Shown here piece by piece: positions 9,801 to 24,800 of a stretch of 64,000 bases of DNA (position 1 is the first letter of the stretch; each line of letters begins with the position of its first letter). This DNA comes from an uncultured Lentisphaeraceae bacterium (GTDB lineage Bacteria; Verrucomicrobiota; Kiritimatiellia; RFP12; DVOR01), in NCBI GenBank assembly GCA_949289005.1, contig CASEMQ010000001.1, forward strand, positions 17,705 to 81,704. The letters run 5' to 3'. A program made the translations under genes and the position numbers. The notes beneath the pieces are model-generated. The model worked only from the letters and a program-made list of their open reading frames with translations, was not told where the DNA came from and searched no databases.

Positions 9801-12800
9801 CAGGTTGCCGGCGCCGAGCAGGTCGTCCGGCAGGTCGGTGGCCGAGCCGGCGAGGAAGGCGGCGGCCAGGTTGATCTGGGCCTCGCCGCGGCGGGAGCCC
9901 ACCTGGGTGGCGCCGACGGAGAGGAAGGTGACGGGCGCGGTGATGACGCGGCCCTCGTCGTCGGTGCCCACGCCGGCCACCGTCGCGTCGATCTGGTAGA
10001 GGCCGTAGGAGCCGGACTGGCCGAGCAGCTGGGTGTCGCCGCCGACGCCGGCGAGCGCGTTGTTCCAGTAGACGCCCGCGAAGGGCACCGCGCCGCACGG
10101 GTCGGAATCGGCGTCGATCCACGAGGGGTCGCCCGAGCCCTTGCCGGTGAAGGAGACGTTGAGGGCAGGGTTGGAGGCGGTGGCGTAGACGATGACCGCG
10201 TTGTCGCGGATCTCGAAGGCGTAGCCGGCCGGGACGTCGGCCGAGACGAGTGCGGTGCCGGCCGAGAGGCCCTCGGGCGCCGCGAGCGTCAGCGTGGGCA
10301 CCCAAGCGAAGCTGAGCGCCTGGTCGTCGGCGGGCATCGTCTGGCCCGTGAGGTCATAATGGTAGGTCACGGCCACGGAGCGCGTCTCCAGCGTGCGCGT
10401 GCCGGTCTCCGGGTCCTCCACCCACACGGCGAAGCGCACGGAGGTGAAGGAGGTCTCGCGGTCGAGCACCAGCACGAACTGCGGGGGCACGTTGGTGGTG
10501 TCGGCGTATTCGTCGGGGAGGATGAAGAGCGCCGCCGCGCCGCCGCCGGTCGGCCAATCGCACGGGGTCTTGTCCGGGTCGCCCTCCACGTACCAGGCGC
10601 CGGTGGAATGCCAGGCCACGCGGTAGGTGGTCATCGGGTTCTCCGGGTCGCTCGTGAAGTCGAGCTCGCGCACGTAGTTGGTGACGGAGAGAAGGTAGAG
10701 GCCGTCGCCGCGCACCTCGAGGCCATAGCCGGCCGAGACGAGCGCCTCGTCGAGCGTGAAGGTGGCGGAGCCGGCGCCCTGGACGCCGTCCCACGCCATC
10801 ACCTTGACCGGCTCGCGGCCGGCCGCCGAGGGCACCTCGCCCAACGGCTTGACGGTGTAGACGCCGCCGCTCGCGAAGAGCGTGCGGTCGGCGCGCAGCT
10901 GGCGCGTGCCCGTCGGGTCCAGCACCAGGCCGGCGCCGGCCTCGAGGGTGAGGAGCGACATGGAGAGGCCGGCCTCGATGGCGGCGCCCGCGCGCACGGT
11001 CACCGTGGTGTCGCCGGAGCTCAGCAGGCAATCGCCGCCGAGCGTGCCCTCGCGGATGTCGAGGGTGAAGCCGTTGGGCATCTCGTCGAGCGCCAGCTCC
11101 AAGCGGCCGGGGCCGGTCTTCGTGAAGCCCGCGGTGCCGCCGGCCAGCATCGGCACGGCGATGCGGAGCGTGGAGTTGCTGCCCACGTTGAGGATGGGAT
11201 CCTCGAAGGTCGCGTCGCTGCGCTGCCAGCGGCGGAAGAAGGTGGAGGGGTCGCCCTCGATGGTGGCGACAATGCCCTCGGTGAGGAGGCCATAGGTCTC
11301 GGAGGGGATCGGTTCGCCATCCGGGTCCTCCGGGTTCTGCACCAGGGACATGTCGGTCTTCGGGTCGTTCGGGTCGCCGGGGTCGCCCACACCGGCCACC
11401 GTGATGGTGGTGCCCACGCCCAGGAAGAGGCCGCGCAGGTCGGCATTGGTCTTGGAGGGCGCGGACTCGAGACCGTCAAGGATGCGGATGGTCGCGCCGT
11501 CGCCGTTCATGCGGAAGCCATAGGGCGCGTACTGCTGGCCGTTGGAGTTGCTCGCGTAGGCATATTCCACCGCGCAGTCCTTGCCGATGACGATGGGCTG
11601 GTTGCGCACCAGGCTCGTCTGAAGCGCGTTGCTCCAGCCGCCCGGGACGCCGCGGCAGCCGCTGAAGCGGAGCGTGCCGCCGTTCGTCAGCGTGAAGGAC
11701 ATCCCGCCCTCGACGAAGTTCGAGTCCGAGTTGGTGCGGAAGAGCGCCTGCTCGTCGGCATCCGCGCCGTAGGCGCGAATCATGGAGAACTCCATCGTGC
11801 CGCCGTCCTTCACCGCGAAGGCGCCGGTGAAGGAGTCGTTCCAGTTGGTGCCGTTGAGGGTGCCGCCGAAGCGGAGCGTGCCGCCGCCGATGACGTTGCC
11901 ATCCGCGTCCGTCTGGCCGGAGACCGTGATGGTGCCCGTGCCGCTCAGGTGCGTGCCGAAGGCGGAGACGAACTGCGTCTCGCCGGTGTGCAGCAGCCAG
12001 GTCAGGTCGCCGTCGCTGTCGGTGTGCCAGACGCCCTGCGTGGCGACGTTGCTGCCGCCGATGGTGGTGTTCGAGGGGTTGAGCAGGTAGGCCGTGCGCC
12101 CGCCATCCTCGAGCCGCCCGAAGAGGCGGAGCGTGCCGTGGGGCGCCGTGACGCCCTGGGTGCCGTTGCCGGCGGCGATGGGCACGTCCATCGTCGAGCC
12201 GCTGGCGATGACGTAGCGGCTGTTCGCGTCGGGCTCGATGTTCGTGTAGTCCAGGCGGCCGCCGTTCGCGCCCGTCGTGAAGGTGTAGCGGTCGCCGATG
12301 GCGACGGCAATCGAGCCGGGCGTGAGGATGCCGTCCACCGTCACGGTAATCTCGTCGGTGGTGCCGGGGTCGGGGAAGGTCACGGCCGCGCCGTCGCGGT
12401 AGGCCTTGCCGTCGCGCCACGGGCCGGCCAGGCCGTTGGCCCACGTGCCGGAGAGGACGTTCGTGGCGTCCCACGTCACGGCTTCGACCGGGAGCGGCTC
12501 CGCGCCGTCCACGCCGAAGGTCACCGAGCCCAGCGCCGCGTTGATCGACACGGCCTCGGGCGCGAACTCCTGGCCGTTCAGGAAGAAGCGGACGCCGTCC
12601 TTGCCGTCGGGGAAGGCGATCGTCCCGGCGATGCGCGCGGCGTAAGGCAGCGTCGGCGTGCCGTTCACCGTCGCGCGGCAACTCGACCCGGAGCGGAAGA
12701 TTACCGTGCCCGACACCGCGTCGCCCGTGTCCTCTTCCTCGCCGCCGTCGTCGATCTCCGTCACCTCGCGGGCGACGATCTGGAGCGCGGCGACGGACCC

Positions 12801-15800
12801 ACGCGAGCCGAAGGAGGGATAGGCGCCCGTGAAATTGGCCGCGAGGCTGAGCTGGAGCGTGGGTTCGGTGCGGTCGCGAAGCACCATCACGTTCACGCCC
12901 TCGGCCACCGAGGTGAGGCCGGCCACCGCATCGCCCCAGGCGTTCGACCTGTCCGAGGAGTCCACGGTGATTTGGTTGCCGTTGCCGTCGTAGGCGTAAT
13001 AGGTCGCCGCGGCCGAGTCGTCCGTGCCCGCGCGCACGCCAAGCGGCGTGAACTTGTTGAGCGGCGTACCCTGCGTGAGGCCCGGCGCGTCGGTGGCTTG
13101 GTAGACATAGACGTCGTAGCCGGCGTCGGCCACCGCCTGCGGCACCGTCAGCGTGATCGTGCGCCCGAAGTCGACGTTCTGCTGGTCGTCCAGATAACTC
13201 TTGAGGAAGACGGACTCGTTCGCGTCGTAGTTCCACGTGCTGGCGTTCCAGGCGACGGTGACGCCGAAGTCCTTGGCCTCGGGCGAGGCGCCGGAGACGC
13301 CGACGGTCGCCTCGTCGTAGAAGGTGGGCGTGATTGTGCCGGTGCCGCCGGTGGTGTTGTTCCAGTACTTGCCGAGCGCGGGCACCAACCCCACCAGATC
13401 CGCCTCGCCAACCTGATACTTCTCAGCCTGGGCGTTGAAGTTGACGGAGGCGACGTAGGGCGTCTCGACGGTGGCGCGGGCCGTCGCCGCACGGGTCGCC
13501 ACGCGGGAGACGGCGGGGGCGGCCACGCGGGAGGCCGACCGGGCGGCTTGACCGTCGGTCGTCGCGAGGGCGACGAGGTAGGTCGGGCCCTCGGCGTTCG
13601 CGGGAAGCGCCGCCTGCCCGGTCTCGTCGGCGATGACCGACCACGTGTCGTCGCCCTCATAGCGCACCTCAAGCGTCCAGGCGCTCGGCGAGCGCGGCGC
13701 GTAATCACTGCCCCAGAAGGTGTAGGCGTCGAAGCGGATGGGCGCGCCCAGCGTGATGGTGGCGATCATGGGGAAGGCCGCGCCGCCACGCGTGCTGACG
13801 CAATACCACTTGTTGCCGTTGACCGCGCCGCTGGGATAGGTAACGCGCTCGCCGGTCTGGGGGTTCACGGGCGCAAGCGTGCCGGAGGAGCCCGTGACGC
13901 CGTCGATGAGGGCGTTGACGCGCTCGTTGGCGACAAGATTATTCGTGCCCTCCGCCTCGGCATTCCAGTCGGCGTCGGAATAGTTGGCGGAGATGGTGGT
14001 GCCGAGGGGCCAGGCGACCTGCGTGTCGCCCTCGTAGAGGCAGAGTTCCTGGATGGCCATGCCGTTGTTGGAGTCGCCGCAGTTGGCCGAAACGGAGAGG
14101 CGGATGGCCTCGACCGCGCGCCGGTTCTCGGCGGTCTCGCCGCCCGCGTGGGAGGAGGTGAAGAGCTCGGCCAGGGAGCGGTTGGCCTTGGCGATGGCCG
14201 AAACGTCGCTCGCGGCGAGCGCGCGGTTCCAGAAGGCGAGCTCGTCAAGCCCCTCGTCCTCGCGGAGGTTACGGGAGCCGCCATCGAAGCAGGGGGCGAA
14301 CTCGCGGTACCACTGGCCGTCGACGGTGGCGATGTCGTAGTCGGCGGCGGGGAGGGTGGCGGTGGCGGCGGCGACGCCGTCCACGTAGAGGGTGACGGTC
14401 TGCCCCGCGCGCGTCCAGGCGACGTGGTGCCAATCGGGCTCGGCGGTGAAGGTGCCCTCGGCAGCCGTGACGATGCACTCGTCCGCCTCCGCGCCGCCGG
14501 TGTTGCGGATGGCGAGGCGGAGACCGCCGGTGGAGTTGACCACCTGGAGCGCCCAGCCCTTCAGATGGGAGGCCGCGTCATTCTTGTAGTTGATGCCGTG
14601 GACGAGGAGGCTGTGCCAATCCAGGCAGTCAGTGGCGTTGCCGTTCTCGATGGGGTTGGTGCTGTTGCGGACCCAGACGGAGCAGGTGAAGTCGCCCGTG
14701 CCGGGGGAGAAACGCGTTTGGTCATCGACGCTGAACCCGCCGCCCACACCGAGGCCGTTGCCAAAGACACCCGCGCCGACGACATAGCCGCCCGCGCCCG
14801 AAAGGGCGACGCCGTCGTCGCCGTCGGTAGCGGAAAGGTCGGTGTCGAAGGACCAATACTGCCGGAGGCCCTGGCGGAGGGCTTCGCCGTCCCAGACCTC
14901 GGTGGTTTCCTGGGCGGCGGTGCCGCGGAAGTTGCGGGCCTCGAAGGCGGCGCCGTCGAGGACGGTGACGGTGGCGTCGCCGATGCCGGAGGCGTTGGCG
15001 ACGGCGAGGGTGCCCTCGGTGACGCGAACCTGGCCGTCGCCGGCGTTGGCGGCGTTGAGGAGGAGGGTGGAGAGCGGGCCGGGGGAGATCCAGGTGGGGT
15101 TGCCCGAGCCGCCGGCGAAGGTGACGGGGATGTTGAGGGAGGCGTCGGCGCCGGTGATGGCCTCGCCCAGGACGATGCGGCCGCCCTCGAAGGTGGTGGT
15201 GACGGCGCCGGTGCCGGCCACGGAGAGCCCCTCTTCCATCAGCTCGAGGGTGCCGCGGTCGCGGAAGGTGAGGTCGAGCGTCGCGCCGGAGGCGTGGGTG
15301 CGCAGGCCGTTGAGGCCGAGGGCGAGGGTGGCCTCGCCGGAGATGTCGGCGGTGACGGTGGAGTCCTGGCGCCAGGAGGAGATCATGGTGGCCTCGAGGC
15401 GGCCGCCGGAGACGGCGAGGGTGCCCACGGAGCCGATGGCGGCGTTGTTGTTGAAGAGCAACATGCCGCCCTCGTTGGCGTTGGTGGCGAGGAACTGCGC
15501 CAAGCCGCCGGTCTGGGTGTAGGACCACCGGCCGTCGGTGGAGTTCAGATGGTAGCGCTGGGCGAAGGTGAGGGTGTCGCCGTCCTCGACGAGGAGATTG
15601 GCGGTGTTGTTCACGGTGGCGTTGGGGCCGGTGCCGTGCTTGAAGGCCAGCGTCATGCCGTCCAGGTCGGCGGTGGCGATGGTGACGGGGTAGTCGCGGC
15701 GGAGGGTGCCGGTGGAGGCGGTGTCGATGGTCAGGCTGGCGGTGCCGTTGTTGTCGAGGTTGGTGACAACGCCGGAGTTCTCGCCGAGCGCGAGGGTCGC

Positions 15801-18800
15801 GCCCTCGGCGATGACGTAGGTCTGGCCGTTATTGTCGAAGGGCCCCTCGAAGCGGCTGAGGCCGAGCGCGGGCGAGTAGGCCACGCCGGCGCAGGGGAAG
15901 TCGACGGTGAGGTCGCGCAGGTAGGCGGCGTTGAGGGCGTTGATGGCCGCGCCGCCGTTGTTGGCGACACGGAGGGTGAGGGAGCCCTCGCCGCGGGCGG
16001 TGATGCGGTCGGCCTCGAAGTTGGCGGGGAGGGTGAGGATGGCCTCGGCGCCGGCGGGCACGGTGAGGGTGAGGGAGCTGTCGGGGTTGCTGGCCCAGGC
16101 GGCCTCGGCGCCGGTCTCGTCGGTGAGGGTGAGGTCGGCGAGGGCGACCGCGCTCGTGCCCTCGGGGAGGGTGGCGGCGTAGTCCTTGCCCTCGGGGATG
16201 TCGGCGGCCTCGGTGGCCTCGATGACCTGGATGGCCGCGAGGCCGGAGTAGGTGCGGCCGTAGGCGAAGGGCGGCAGCGCGATCTCGGCGGTGGGGGCGG
16301 TGAGGACGTCGGTCACCAGGGCGTTGGTGCCCAGGAGAATGGGCTCGGCCACGGTGGTGCGGTCGGTGGAGCCCCAGGCGTCGTCGGCGGGGATGTCGAT
16401 GGTGAGGTTGCCGTTGCTGTCGCGGCCCTGGTAGCCCTGGACGTCGCGGCGGACGTAGCCCTCGCGGTCGATGCCGTAGGGCACGCCGTTGACGGTGACG
16501 GGCGCGTAGGCGGCGCCTTCCAGGTCGCCGGAGAAGATGAAGGCCAGGCGATAGGCCGCGAAGGGCACGTTCACCACGCGGAGGGTCTGCTCGCCGGAGT
16601 CGTCGAGCCAGACGCGGAGCATGGGCACGGGGGCCGCGTCGTCGCGGTTGGTGAGCGAGGCGTAGGTGACCACCTGGGTGGGCTGGGTGCCGTCGAGCGA
16701 GGTGGCCTGCTCGCCGGCGGCGCCGCCCACGTCGGCCAGGCGCAGGTCGGCGCTGACGAAGGAGCCCTGCAGGTCGTTCCACGCGGCCAAGGGCACGGCG
16801 TAGACGCCGGGGTTGGCGGGCGGCGCGACGAGGGGCACGGCGCGCTCGGTGAAGTTGACCGAGACGCTGCGGGCGCGGCGGTCGGAGCGCGCCACCAGAT
16901 AAATGCCGTCGGCCGTGCTCTCGACGGTGACGGTGAAGCCGGCGGGCGGCTCGTAGTCGCCCAGGAGCGCGGTCATGCGAAGCGCGGCGTTGCTCTTGGC
17001 CACGCCGGCGCTGACGAGGCAGACGGCGGCGGGCACGTCCTTCACGGCGCCGCGCACGAAGGCGGGCATGGCCTCGGCCCAAGCCGAGAGGTCGAAGACG
17101 AGCTCGGCGCTGACGGTGCAGCTGAGGCCGCGCAGGAGGGTGTGCGGCTCGGTGCCGTCGGCCACGATGACGGTGCGCTGCCCGGCGAAGGACATGTGCG
17201 GCAGGGCCACGCCGCCCTCGCCGACGAGGAGCCGCGCGTCGTTGACCATGCCGGTGAAGGCGTGGTAGGGCCAGGCGTCCACGGCGGACTGGGTGAGGCG
17301 GTAGCCCTCGGGGGCGACGCCGGTGAGGGAGACGTTGAGCTGGCGCTGCACCTCGGCGCCCTCGAGCGCGGCGTAGAGGCCGGAGCCGGCGGGGCCGGCG
17401 GCGTAGCGCACGGTGTAGTCGGTGATGGCGCCGTTGGTGTTGTTGGTGATGCCCATGCCGCGGACCACGGGCTCGGCGCCCGTGACGTAGGTGCCCAGGA
17501 AGAGGGGCGTCAGCGGGAGGACGCGCGAGGCCTCGGCGCGGTCGGGGTCGAGCACCAGGTTGAAGATGACGTTGGAGACGTCGGGCACGCGGGCGGTGCC
17601 GGACATGGCCAGGTAGCCGCCCTCGCTGACGCGCTCGGCCAGCGGGATGCGCACCTCGGTCTCGACGGTGGCGCCGAAGTCGTCCATCGTCAGGAAGCCG
17701 CCGTCCAGCGAGACGTCGCCGCCCATGAGGGAGAGGCGCGGGGTGGCGACGGTGGTGGCCACCTCGAGGGTGCCGCCCTCGACGTCCAGCGCCGGGAGGG
17801 TGCCGGCGTCGCGGTCGGCCAGGCGCAGGGTGCCGCCGCGCAGGATGAGGCGCTCGGTGCCCTCGGGGATGAAGGCATCGTCGGCCAAGGTGAGCGTGCG
17901 GCCCGCGTCGCTGTCGAAGACGGGGTTGCCGGAGATGGCGGTGACCGCGGTGGCGGTGTCGGCATCGAGGGCGAGATCCTCGAGGACGCCCAGCGCGCCG
18001 CCGGTGAAGGTGAGGCTCATGGAGGAGGCGCCGTTGGGGGCGAGGAAGCCGTTGTCGCCCAGGAGCAGGCGGCCGCCGCCGAGGACGATGTCGGCCGGGT
18101 CGGAGCCGTGGACGACCATGCCCTTGACGCGGAGCTCGGCCTCGCCGTTGAGGGTCAGGGTGTGCGAATAGCCGGCGTTGCCGTTGTGGGCGAGCACCAG
18201 GTTTGCCCGCTCGGCGATGAGGCGGGCGTTGTCGCACAGGGTGGTGGCGGTGGCGATGTTCCAGTTGGCGAACTGCAGGGTGTTGTTGTTGGGCGTGGCG
18301 CCGGTGTGGTTGTTCACCGCGCCGGTGACGGTCACGCTGGCGTTGTCTTCGAGGATGAAGTCAATCGAGCCGCTGGGGGTGTTGGAGTTGCCCAAGGCGA
18401 TGCGGCTGAGGCTGGCCTGCGCGCCGTCGCGGAAGCGGAGAACGCCGTTGCCGAAGCAGAGGCCGTCGTTGTTCCCGTCGCCCACACAGACGAGGCGGAC
18501 ATCGCCGCCGAAGATGACGTTCACGGCGGGGGTGTTCGCGCCGGTGGCATCGACGTCGAGCGTGGCGACACCGCCGGTGAAGAGGATGGTGCCGGCGTTG
18601 CCGCTCAGGATGAGCGCGCCCGTGAAGCCGGCGGCGTACTCCGTCTCGTAGGTGGCGGTCGGCGCGGCGGTCGCGGGGATCTTCTCCGTGCCCACGGCGT
18701 AGTCATAGCGCACGCGGCGCGGCAGGTTGGAGACGTTCCCGGGCAACGTCTCGGCCTCGGAGGCCAAGGCGAAGGTGGCGTCGTTGAGGAAGGTCCAGGT

Positions 18801-21800
18801 GCCGACCGTGAGGCCCTCGCGCGCCTCCGCGGGCCACGTGAGGGCGTTGCCCTGGCCGTAGATCTTGAGGGTGCCCACCTGGTAGGGGTCCTCGTTCTCG
18901 CCCAACGTGCAGAGAAGCCGCGCGTCGGCGTCCAGGCTCAGCTCGGCCACGGAGCCGGCGTCGGGCTTCTCGTCGGTCTCCTCGCCGTTGAGCGTCCACC
19001 GGATGTCGGCCCACTCGACGTCGCCGGCGACGGAGGCGCGAAAGACGCGCGCGGCATCCAGCGCGGGGGCGGCATCCTGGACGAGCTGGACGGCCGCGAC
19101 GGTGCCGCGCGCGAGGTCTTCGCCCAAGGCGACGGTACCGTCCAAGAGGGGCGCCCACCAGTTGAGCTCGAAGTCGCCGGAGAGGCCGGGGACGACCATC
19201 ATGTTCACGCCTTCCGTGAGCGCGTCGCCGGCCTGGTTGCGGCCCCACCAATAGGCTTCGTCGACGGGGTTGGCGTCGAACTGGCCGGTGTAGGCGCCGC
19301 CCCACGTGTCGGTGATGTCGACGAGGGCGTTGTTCGCGTCGTAGGTGTAGATGCGGCCATTGACGCGCTTGGGCAGCCAGGCAGGGCAGTCGGTGGAGTT
19401 CTGGTTGGTCCCCACGTAGATGACGGCGGTATAGGCGCCCCAGCTCTCGGGAATCTTGACCTTGAGGGAGGGGTTGGCACCGGTGGAGTTGCCCAGCGGG
19501 CGGTCGTTGGCGAAGGTCGCGAGAAGGGCGCGGGCGGTGTTGGAGCCCTTGCCGTACGTGTTCCAAATGGAGAGGGTGATGCCGTCCTCGACGAGGGTGG
19601 TCGAGGCGCCGGCGGCTGCCTTCTGGGCAATGGGGACGATTTGGAGATCCCAGACGCGGGTCTTGCCGTTATCGCCGGTCTCCAAGGTCGGGTATTCGTT
19701 CCAATATTCCCACCACGTCTGGTAAGGGTCGGGGCCGGAGGCGCCGGAGGTGAGACGACCCTCGTTTTGGGTGCCATTGCCGTCACCGTCGGTGAAGTCC
19801 CAGAAGTTGATGGCGGCGATGCCGACTTCGTCGGGATAGATTTCGGCGGGGAGGGTGATGGTGGCGGTGGCGTCGGTCTCGGTCTGCGTCACCGTGGCGT
19901 TGGCGCCGTGCGGGAGCGGCGCCATCCAGACGCGGATGCGGTCGCCGTCCATCCGCGCCGTGATGAGGTTCGCCGTGATGCCGCCCAAGGGGATGGCGCG
20001 GTAATCGTCGTCCGTCAGCCAGGAGCCGTCGAAGTTCAGCCGCAGCGTGCCCTCGCCCAGGATGCGAATCTGCGAGAGGGTGATGTCGGTCTTGGAGACG
20101 TTGAGCGACACGTCGCCGGGCACCGAGAGGAGCACCAGGGCGTTGGCCGCCGGCTCGTCGGCGCGCTCGCCGGTGGCGGCGTTGGTCCAGGCATCCTCCT
20201 GCACCCAGTTCTCGCCGTCGCCCAGGATGGTGCGGGTGTAGACGGCCAGCTCGCCCACGCGGAAGATCTGGAAGCCGCCGATGCCGCCCATGACGGCCAC
20301 GCCGCTGGGCATCTTCCAATCCAGCCCGGGGCCGGCGTCGGGGTCGTCGCTGTCGGAGAACTCGAGGATGAGCGAGCCGTCCGCGCCCACGGAGGCGGGC
20401 GCCTTGATGACGGACGTGCCCTCGCGCTGGCCGTTGGCCACGGTGTTGTAGTTCGACTGGCCCCAGCCGGCGGCCGGGACGTCCTCGGAGGCGACGAGCT
20501 CGCCGTTCACGTAGGTGTAGTAGAGCGAGGAGATGGAGGAGATGACCTTGAGCGGGGAGTTCGCGCGGTTGGTCGTGCTCGAGCCGTAGAGGAGCACCTC
20601 GTACTGGCCGGCGGGCAGGCCGCTGAAGGTCATGCGCGCCGGGCCGTTGGTGTAGCCCTTCATCATCGTGTCGCCGTAGCTCGAGCGGTACCACGCGCCG
20701 CCCTGGGTGCGGAAGTGCATGGAGACGCCGCTCAGCGTCGTGCCGTCGCCCTTCTTCGGGTCGGTCACCGTGTAATCGGTGACGGTATTGGAGGCCGAGC
20801 CCATCTGGTTCCAGGCGGTGCCGGGGATCTGGTAGCCCTCCATGCCGAAGAGCGTGGAGCTGCCGGTGATGCTGTCCCAGCCGGTGTCGAAGGAGAGGCT
20901 CCAGTAGTCCTCGGAAGAGGCGGCGTTGGCCGTCAGGTAGATGCCGTCGTCGCGCGCCTCGGGCGTGAGCGCGAAGCCCTCGGGCGGGTTGGCGGTGAGA
21001 ATGTTGCCACGCCACTCGCCGTCGAGCACCTTCGCGCCGGACTGGTTGCCGAGCGCCTGGCCCACGGTGTCCGCGCCGATGGCGCGCAGGTCGAGCGTCA
21101 GGTTGTTGGAGACCGCGAAGTCGCCCACCGTCGCCGGCATCGTCGCCACCGCGCCGTCCTGCGGCACGGTGTAGGTGAGGTTCGCGCCGTCGAGGCGGAC
21201 GAAGCGCGCGGCGAAGGCGTGGTCGGCGAGCGCCTGGAGAATGCTCTCGTAGGTGGCCGGGGCGTTGAGGGTAGCCGCCGCGCTGTGCGTGCCGTCATTG
21301 ACCCACGCCGCGCCCTGGCCCAGGATGTCCGCCCAGTCCTCGGCGGCGGGGTCGAAGAGCGCGGCCGCCGTGTCGCCGCCGTGCCAATGCCACTTGCCCG
21401 TCACGCGGGCCATCGCCATCGCCGGCTGGTTGTCGCGCAACGCGGCGCCCCAAATGGCCAAGTCGTCGATCTGGGCGCCCTGGCCGTTCCAGTTCGACAA
21501 GCCATTGCCGGGATTGCCGCCACGCCATTGCCCCACCTGCAACGCGGCCATGCGCGCGGAGAAGTCGCCCGTCGCCGTGCCCTTCAGCGCGTTGTCCACG
21601 TAAGCCTTGACGGTGCCGGCGGTGTGGGTGATCAGGACGTAGTGCCAGGCGTCGTCGCCGCCGGGCCCCAAGTCAAAGGTCAGCACCTCGGCCTTGCCGC
21701 CTTCGTCCGCGGCGATACGCCGCCAAAGGGTGAGCGTGTCGGCCTCCGCCCCGGTGGCAAGGGTGAGCGCGCCGAGCGTCGAAGATTCGCCGGTGGCGTC

Positions 21801-24800
21801 GGTCGCGCCAAGGAGGATGACGTTGCGGCCGCAGGCCGCGCCGATGTTCACGTAGGCGCCGAGCGACCAGTCGTCGCTCTCGCTGAAGGCCCAGACCGTG
21901 CCCGCGCCGTTGGACCACGGCACGCCGGAGGTGATGGCCTGGCCATTCTCGACGTTCTCGACGGTATAGGTGGGCGAACCGCTGGTGAGCGTCGCCGTGC
22001 TCAGCGTGGCATCCGCGGCCAACGCGATCGACCCATCAAAGGCGAAGTGGATGCGCGGCGCGGGGAGGGTCGAGACGTCGCCGACGATGGCGCCGGCGTT
22101 GTTCAGGGTGATGGTGCTGCCGTTGGAGAGGTAGCTGCCCTCGGGCGCGGGCTCGCCCTGCGTGGTGTAGACCGTGAACGCGGCCGCCGGGTCGGCGCCC
22201 AGCACGGTGAAGGTGTAAGGGAAGGGCAGGCGGTCGGCCAAATCGCCGCTCAGGACCAGGCGGTAGTTGCCGGCGGGGATGAAGCCCGCAGGGAACCACT
22301 TCTCCAGGTCTTCGAGCGTCCGGTAGCGCACCTCGCCGCCCTCTTGGAGGGTGAAGCGGCGGACGGTCGCGTCTTCCTGCGCCACGGCCGCCGGGCGCGC
22401 GGCCTCGGCGGTGCCGGCGGTCTCCAGGTCCACCGCGCCCGAGGCCATCTCGGCATAGCCCGCCGTCAGCGCGCCCGAGCCGGTCTGCGTGAGCGTGCCG
22501 CCCGTCAGCGTCAGCGTCTCGGCGCGCAACGCATGGTCAACAGTCCACGCCAGCGTGCCGGCCTGCAGATCCAGATCCGCGGCGACGCCATCCGGGAAGC
22601 CCGACAGCGTCTGCGAATAGGTTCCCGTCTTGGTGACGGCCACGCGCGTGGCCTCCCCGGCGACGATCGTCCCCGGGAAGGTCGCCTGCGCGACGCCCGC
22701 GAAGGTCAGCCCCGTCAAGGCGCCCAGGTCGAAGGTGCCCGTGCCCGTGAGCGCGCCGAGCGAGAGGACGGTGCCCGTGGGCGCGACGGCCGCGCCGGAG
22801 GCGATCTCCACGCGGGTCTGCGACAAATCGGCCCCTTCGCCCGGCGCGAGCGTGCCGGCCGAGACAAGCAGCTGCCGCGCGCCGACCGCCGCGCCCTCGA
22901 TCGCGAGCGCGCCCGCGCCAACCTTCGTGAGGTTGCCCGTGCCCGAGACGGCGCCCGTCAACGCGAAGTCGGCAAGCGCCTCGATCGTGGAATCTGCCGA
23001 GACGGCGATCGCGCCGGAATAGGTGGGCACGCCGGTAACGTGGATTTGGACGGCGGCCAGGCCGCCGCGGCCGGAGCTGTTGGGGAAGCGGATGCGAAGG
23101 GAGCGGTCGGCGCGGTCGCGGAGCACCATGACGTTGGTGCCCTCGGCGACGGTGGAGCGGCCGTCGACGCTGCTGCCCCACCCCGCCGTGCTGCCGGCGG
23201 TGAGCACGCCATCCACGTAGGTATAGGCCACCTCCGTGCCGTCGTCACCCATCACGCGGCGGGCGGAGAAGCTGCCGTTGGAGTCGGTGGAGGAGTAGAG
23301 ATAGACGTCGTAGCCCATGCCGGCCACCACCCCGGGGATGTCCATGTTCAGCGTGTAGTCGCCGGTGTCGTCCAGGTAGCCCTTGAGGTAGGAAGTGGCG
23401 TTGGCGGTGTTCTGCCACGTGTTGGCGGTGGACCAACGCAGGGTGCCGGGCTCGGCCTCGAGGAGCGGCGTGGCGCCCGAGACGGTGAGCCGGTCGGCGG
23501 CGTAGAAGGTGAAGGCGGCGGTCTCGCGGTTGGTGGCCTCGTTGCCGCTCTTGCCCCAATAGGCGCCGAGCATCGGCACCAGGCCGGCGGCCTCGGCATC
23601 GCCGGGGGTGCCGGAGTTGGAGCGGAAGTTGTAGGAGGCCGCGGCGCCGTGCAGGGAATTGTCGCTGTTGCGGAGGGTGCCGCCGGCGAGCTCGAGGGCG
23701 TTGGCGCAGGGACAACCGTTGAGGTCGAAGACGCCGCCCGCGGGAACGACGATCGTGGCGGTGCCCAGGTCGGCGGCCAGGTCGAGGGCGAGCGTGCCGG
23801 CCACGTTCACCGTGCCGGCGAAGTCGGGGCTCGCGCCGGAGAAGGTGACGGATTGCCCGGCGGGCACCTCGAGCGTGCCGGCGCCGGCGAGCGCGACGGC
23901 GTGCCCCGCGCCTTCGGCGCCCAGGAGGCGGAGGGTGGCGCCCGAGGCGATTTCGATCGCGGAGCCCTTGGCGAGGGCAATCGTGCCGGGGTTGAGGGCG
24001 ACGGCGCCCGAGGCGACGGTGGCCGAGGAGACGTTCAGCGCGTTGGCGCCGGCAAGCGTCAGCGTGTAGGCGCCGGTGTCGAAGGTGAGTGCGCCGAGCG
24101 TGGGCACGGGCGCGTCGAGCGTCAGCGTGGCGTCGGCCTCGGCGGTCAGCTCCACGGTGGCGACCTCGGGCAGCTCGGTCATCAGCGCGGTGCGCGTGCC
24201 GTCCGCCGTGGTGAGGGTGAGTTCGGAGGCGGCGGTGTCCCCGGTGAGCGTGCCGACCCAAGTCTCCCCGCCATAGATGTCGAGGCGGCCGACAATCTGC
24301 ACGGCGGCGATGGAGGCGCGGGATTGAAGGGTGTCGTCGCGCGTGGGCTGGATTTTGCAGGTGGCGCCGGTGACGCCGGGGATGCGGATGACGTTCACGC
24401 CCAGTTGCACGGTGTCGCTCTGCGGGTCGCCCCACGGCGTGTGCGTGGCGGCGACGGCGGGCTCGGAGCCGTTCATCGTGTAGTGCGTGGACGCGTCGTC
24501 GTTGAGGATGACCGAGCCGTTGAGGTCCCACGCGTTGGCGGTCATGTAGACGTAGACGTCGTAGGAGGCGTAGGGGATGTCCGTGACGGTGACGTAGGGC
24601 GTGGAGGTGTCGCCGTTCGTGTTGTCGAGCAGGGCGTCGCACAGGAGGTCGTCGGCCGTGTCGGGGCGGGCGTTGCCATCGGTGTCGCGGCCGGCGACGG
24701 TGACCGTGACAGGGCGGCCCTGGGTGTCGGTGAGCGCGCCCGACCAGTTGATGTTCGTGGTGGAGAACTTCAGGCGGTTCCAGAGGCTGCCCTGGAAGGG